22,584 nt of DNA, from contig JBHIDJ010000044.1 of NCBI GenBank assembly GCA_046760105.1, forward strand, positions 1-22,584. The letters are read 5' to 3'. Made by a program: the position numbers and the translations under genes. Origin of the DNA: JBHIDJ01 sp046760105 (lineage in GTDB: Bacteria; Pseudomonadota; Gammaproteobacteria; Acidiferrobacterales; SPGG2). Of this stretch, positions 21,232 to 22,584 are shown one piece after another; the stretch's first letter is position 1, and every line of letters starts with the position of its first letter. The notes below the pieces were generated by a model. The model made no database searches. It was not told the DNA's origin and saw nothing but the letters and a program-made list of their open reading frames with translations.

Positions 21232-22584
21232 TTAGCCGACCGCCCCTTCCAGACTCAGGCCCAAGAGTTTTTGCGCCTCAACCGCAAACTCCATTGGAAG
21301 CTCCTTGAAGACTTGCTTGCAGAAACCGTTCACAATCATCGACACGGCGTCCTCGGCAGAAAGACCCCGTTGCATGCAATAGAACAACTGGTCTTCACCG
21401 ATCTTGGAGGTCGTCGCTTCGTGCTCGACCTGGGCAGTCGGGTTTTTCACCTCTATATAGGGAAAGGTATGGGCTCCACACTTGTCACCCATCAGCAGCG
21501 AATCGCACTGGGTATAGTTTCGAGCGTTTTCCGCTCCTTTGAGCACTTTGACTAGCCCACGATAAGAGTTTTGGCCGCGTCCGGCGGAGATACCTTTTGA
21601 AATAATGGTACTGCGGGTGTTTTTACCAACGTGAACCATCTTGGTTCCCGTGTCGGCTTGTTGAAAGTTATTAGTCAGGGCTACCGAATAGAACTCGCCA
21701 ATCGTATTATCCGCTTCCAGCATGACGCTCGGGTATTTCCAGGTTATGGCCGATCCGGTTTCCACCTGTGTCCATGAGATCTTCGCATTCTCGTCTCTAC
21801 AGGCGCCGCGCTTGGTCACGAAGTTGTAAATGCCGCCGCGGCCTTGCTCGTCGCCAGGGTACCAGTTCTGCACGGTGGAGTACTTAATCTCCGCGTCTTT
21901 GAGCGCGATCAGCTCGACTACGGCCGCATGCAACTGATTTTCATCGCGCATGGGTGCTGTGCAGCCTTCGAGATAACTGACATAGCTGCCTTCCTCAGCA
22001 ATGATCAAGGTACGCTCGAACTGCCCCGTCTTGGAAGCGTTGATGCGAAAATAGGTGGACAGCTCCATGGGACAGCGCACGCCCTTGGGCACATACACGA
22101 ATGAGCCGTCAGTAAACACCGCGGAGTTCAGCGTAGCGAAGAAGTTATCCGTGTAAGGCACCACCGAGCCGAGATACTTCTGCACGAGCTGCGGATGGTC
22201 CTGTACCGCCTCGGAGAAGGAGCAAAAGATAACACCCACCTTTGCCAGCTTGTCCTTGAACGTGGTCGCGACCGAGACACTGTCGAACACAGCGTCAACG
22301 GCGACACCAGCGAGCATCTTTTGTTCTTCCAGCGGTATGCCCAGCTTCTCGTAAGTCTCAAGTAGCTTTGGATCGACTTCATCCAGACTCTTAGGGCGAT
22401 CCTTGTCCGATTTCGGTGCGGAATAATAGGCAATGTCCTGGTAGTCGATCGGACGATGGTGTACATGAGCCCAATTGGGCTCCTTCATGGTAAGCCAGTG
22501 CCGGTAGGCCTGTAGGCGCCACTCGAGCATGAACTCAGGCTCGTTTTTCTTCGCCGAGATCAGCCGAATGATATCCTCGTTCAA
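21232..22584 (-). CDS. sufB: SufB, Fe-S scaffold subunit, N-terminus cut by window edge
   Basis: 450 codons of SufB are visible; the start lies beyond the right edge, with about 30 residues missing compared with the usual length near 480. Diagnostic blocks are present: EPEFMLEWRLQAYRHW, VPYTDNFFATLNSAVFTDGS, GVRCPMELSTYFRIN, NWYPGDEQGRGGIYNFVTKRG and the C-terminal DKCGAHTFPYIEVKN with the cysteine that accepts sulfur during assembly. SufB is the main cluster-building subunit of SufBC2D. Regulators such as SufR or IscR would lie upstream, outside the window. Confidence 0.97.
   Translation of the reverse strand: MNEDIIRLISAKKNEPEFMLEWRLQAYRHWLTMKEPNWAHVHHRPIDYQDIAYYSAPKSDKDRPKSLDEVDPKLLETYEKLGIPLEEQKMLAGVAVDAVFDSVSVATTFKDKLAKVGVIFCSFSEAVQDHPQLVQKYLGSVVPYTDNFFATLNSAVFTDGSFVYVPKGVRCPMELSTYFRINASKTGQFERTLIIAEEGSYVSYLEGCTAPMRDENQLHAAVVELIALKDAEIKYSTVQNWYPGDEQGRGGIYNFVTKRGACRDENAKISWTQVETGSAITWKYPSVMLEADNTIGEFYSVALTNNFQQADTGTKMVHVGKNTRSTIISKGISAGRGQNSYRGLVKVLKGAENARNYTQCDSLLMGDKCGAHTFPYIEVKNPTAQVEHEATTSKIGEDQLFYCMQRGLSAEDAVSMIVNGFCKQVFKELPMEFAVEAQKLLGLSLEGAVG

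Noticed and set aside
1..22584. CRISPR array, insertion sequence, tRNA or rRNA genes, prophage
   Set aside because: No regularly spaced repeats, transposase motifs, cloverleaf-like sequences or phage genes were seen on either strand.

Overview
The window is chromosomal DNA of a proteobacterium, most likely a gammaproteobacterium. The YggX Fe(II)-trafficking protein, a DUF1820 protein, oligopeptidase B and a GlnB-type P-II protein support this; the sequence alone does not fix the genus. Both window edges cut genes: galE runs off the left end and sufB off the right end.

Layout. (1) 1-1020, minus: 3'-truncated UDP-glucose 4-epimerase. (2) 1339-4247, plus: a compact sulfur-transfer cluster. It holds a JAMM/MPN metalloprotease, a 483-residue protein that fuses a MoaD/ThiS/CysO-like beta-grasp sulfur carrier to a rhodanese and a ThiF/MoeB-type E1, and a CysM-type cysteine synthase. 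This resembles the mycobacterial mec-cysO-cysM pathway of cysteine synthesis from a protein thiocarboxylate, but the carrier's Gly-Gly end is buried inside the fusion. (3) 4357-4701, minus: DUF1820 protein. (4) 5158-9675, plus: two tandem paralogous membrane GGDEF-EAL proteins with different sensor halves, behind a long structured leader and an operator-like dyad. (5) 9725-13001, minus: oligopeptidase B and a short MetE-like methyltransferase. (6) 13008-13636, minus: a decayed segment. It contains a 5'-truncated phosphatase-family gene, an intrinsic terminator, and what I read as the last codons of an ammonium transporter gene (amtB) carrying an in-frame stop, directly behind glnB. (7) 13637-14321, minus: glnB and yggX. 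(8) 14462-16198, plus: an A-type Fe-S carrier with an unusual CGGC tail, and an ATP-grasp ligase of unknown substrate. (9) 16525-22584, minus: a SUF Fe-S assembly operon sufB-C-D-S-U-T. The core genes B-C-D-S-U are close-packed, with three start/stop overlaps. A Rieske-type ferredoxin gene follows, separated from sufT by a hairpin-plus-T-run terminator.

Functionally the window is rich in sulfur and iron-sulfur chemistry. Cysteine synthesis by a protein-bound thiocarboxylate would feed the SufS cysteine desulfurase. SufU and SufBCD build clusters, and SufT, the A-type carrier and YggX fit cluster maturation and iron handling. The most unusual item is the internal Gly-Gly of the carrier-rhodanese-E1 fusion beside a JAMM protease, which suggests that the carrier is released by proteolysis or made by alternative translation. 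The second is the apparent loss of amtB from a glnB-amtB unit.
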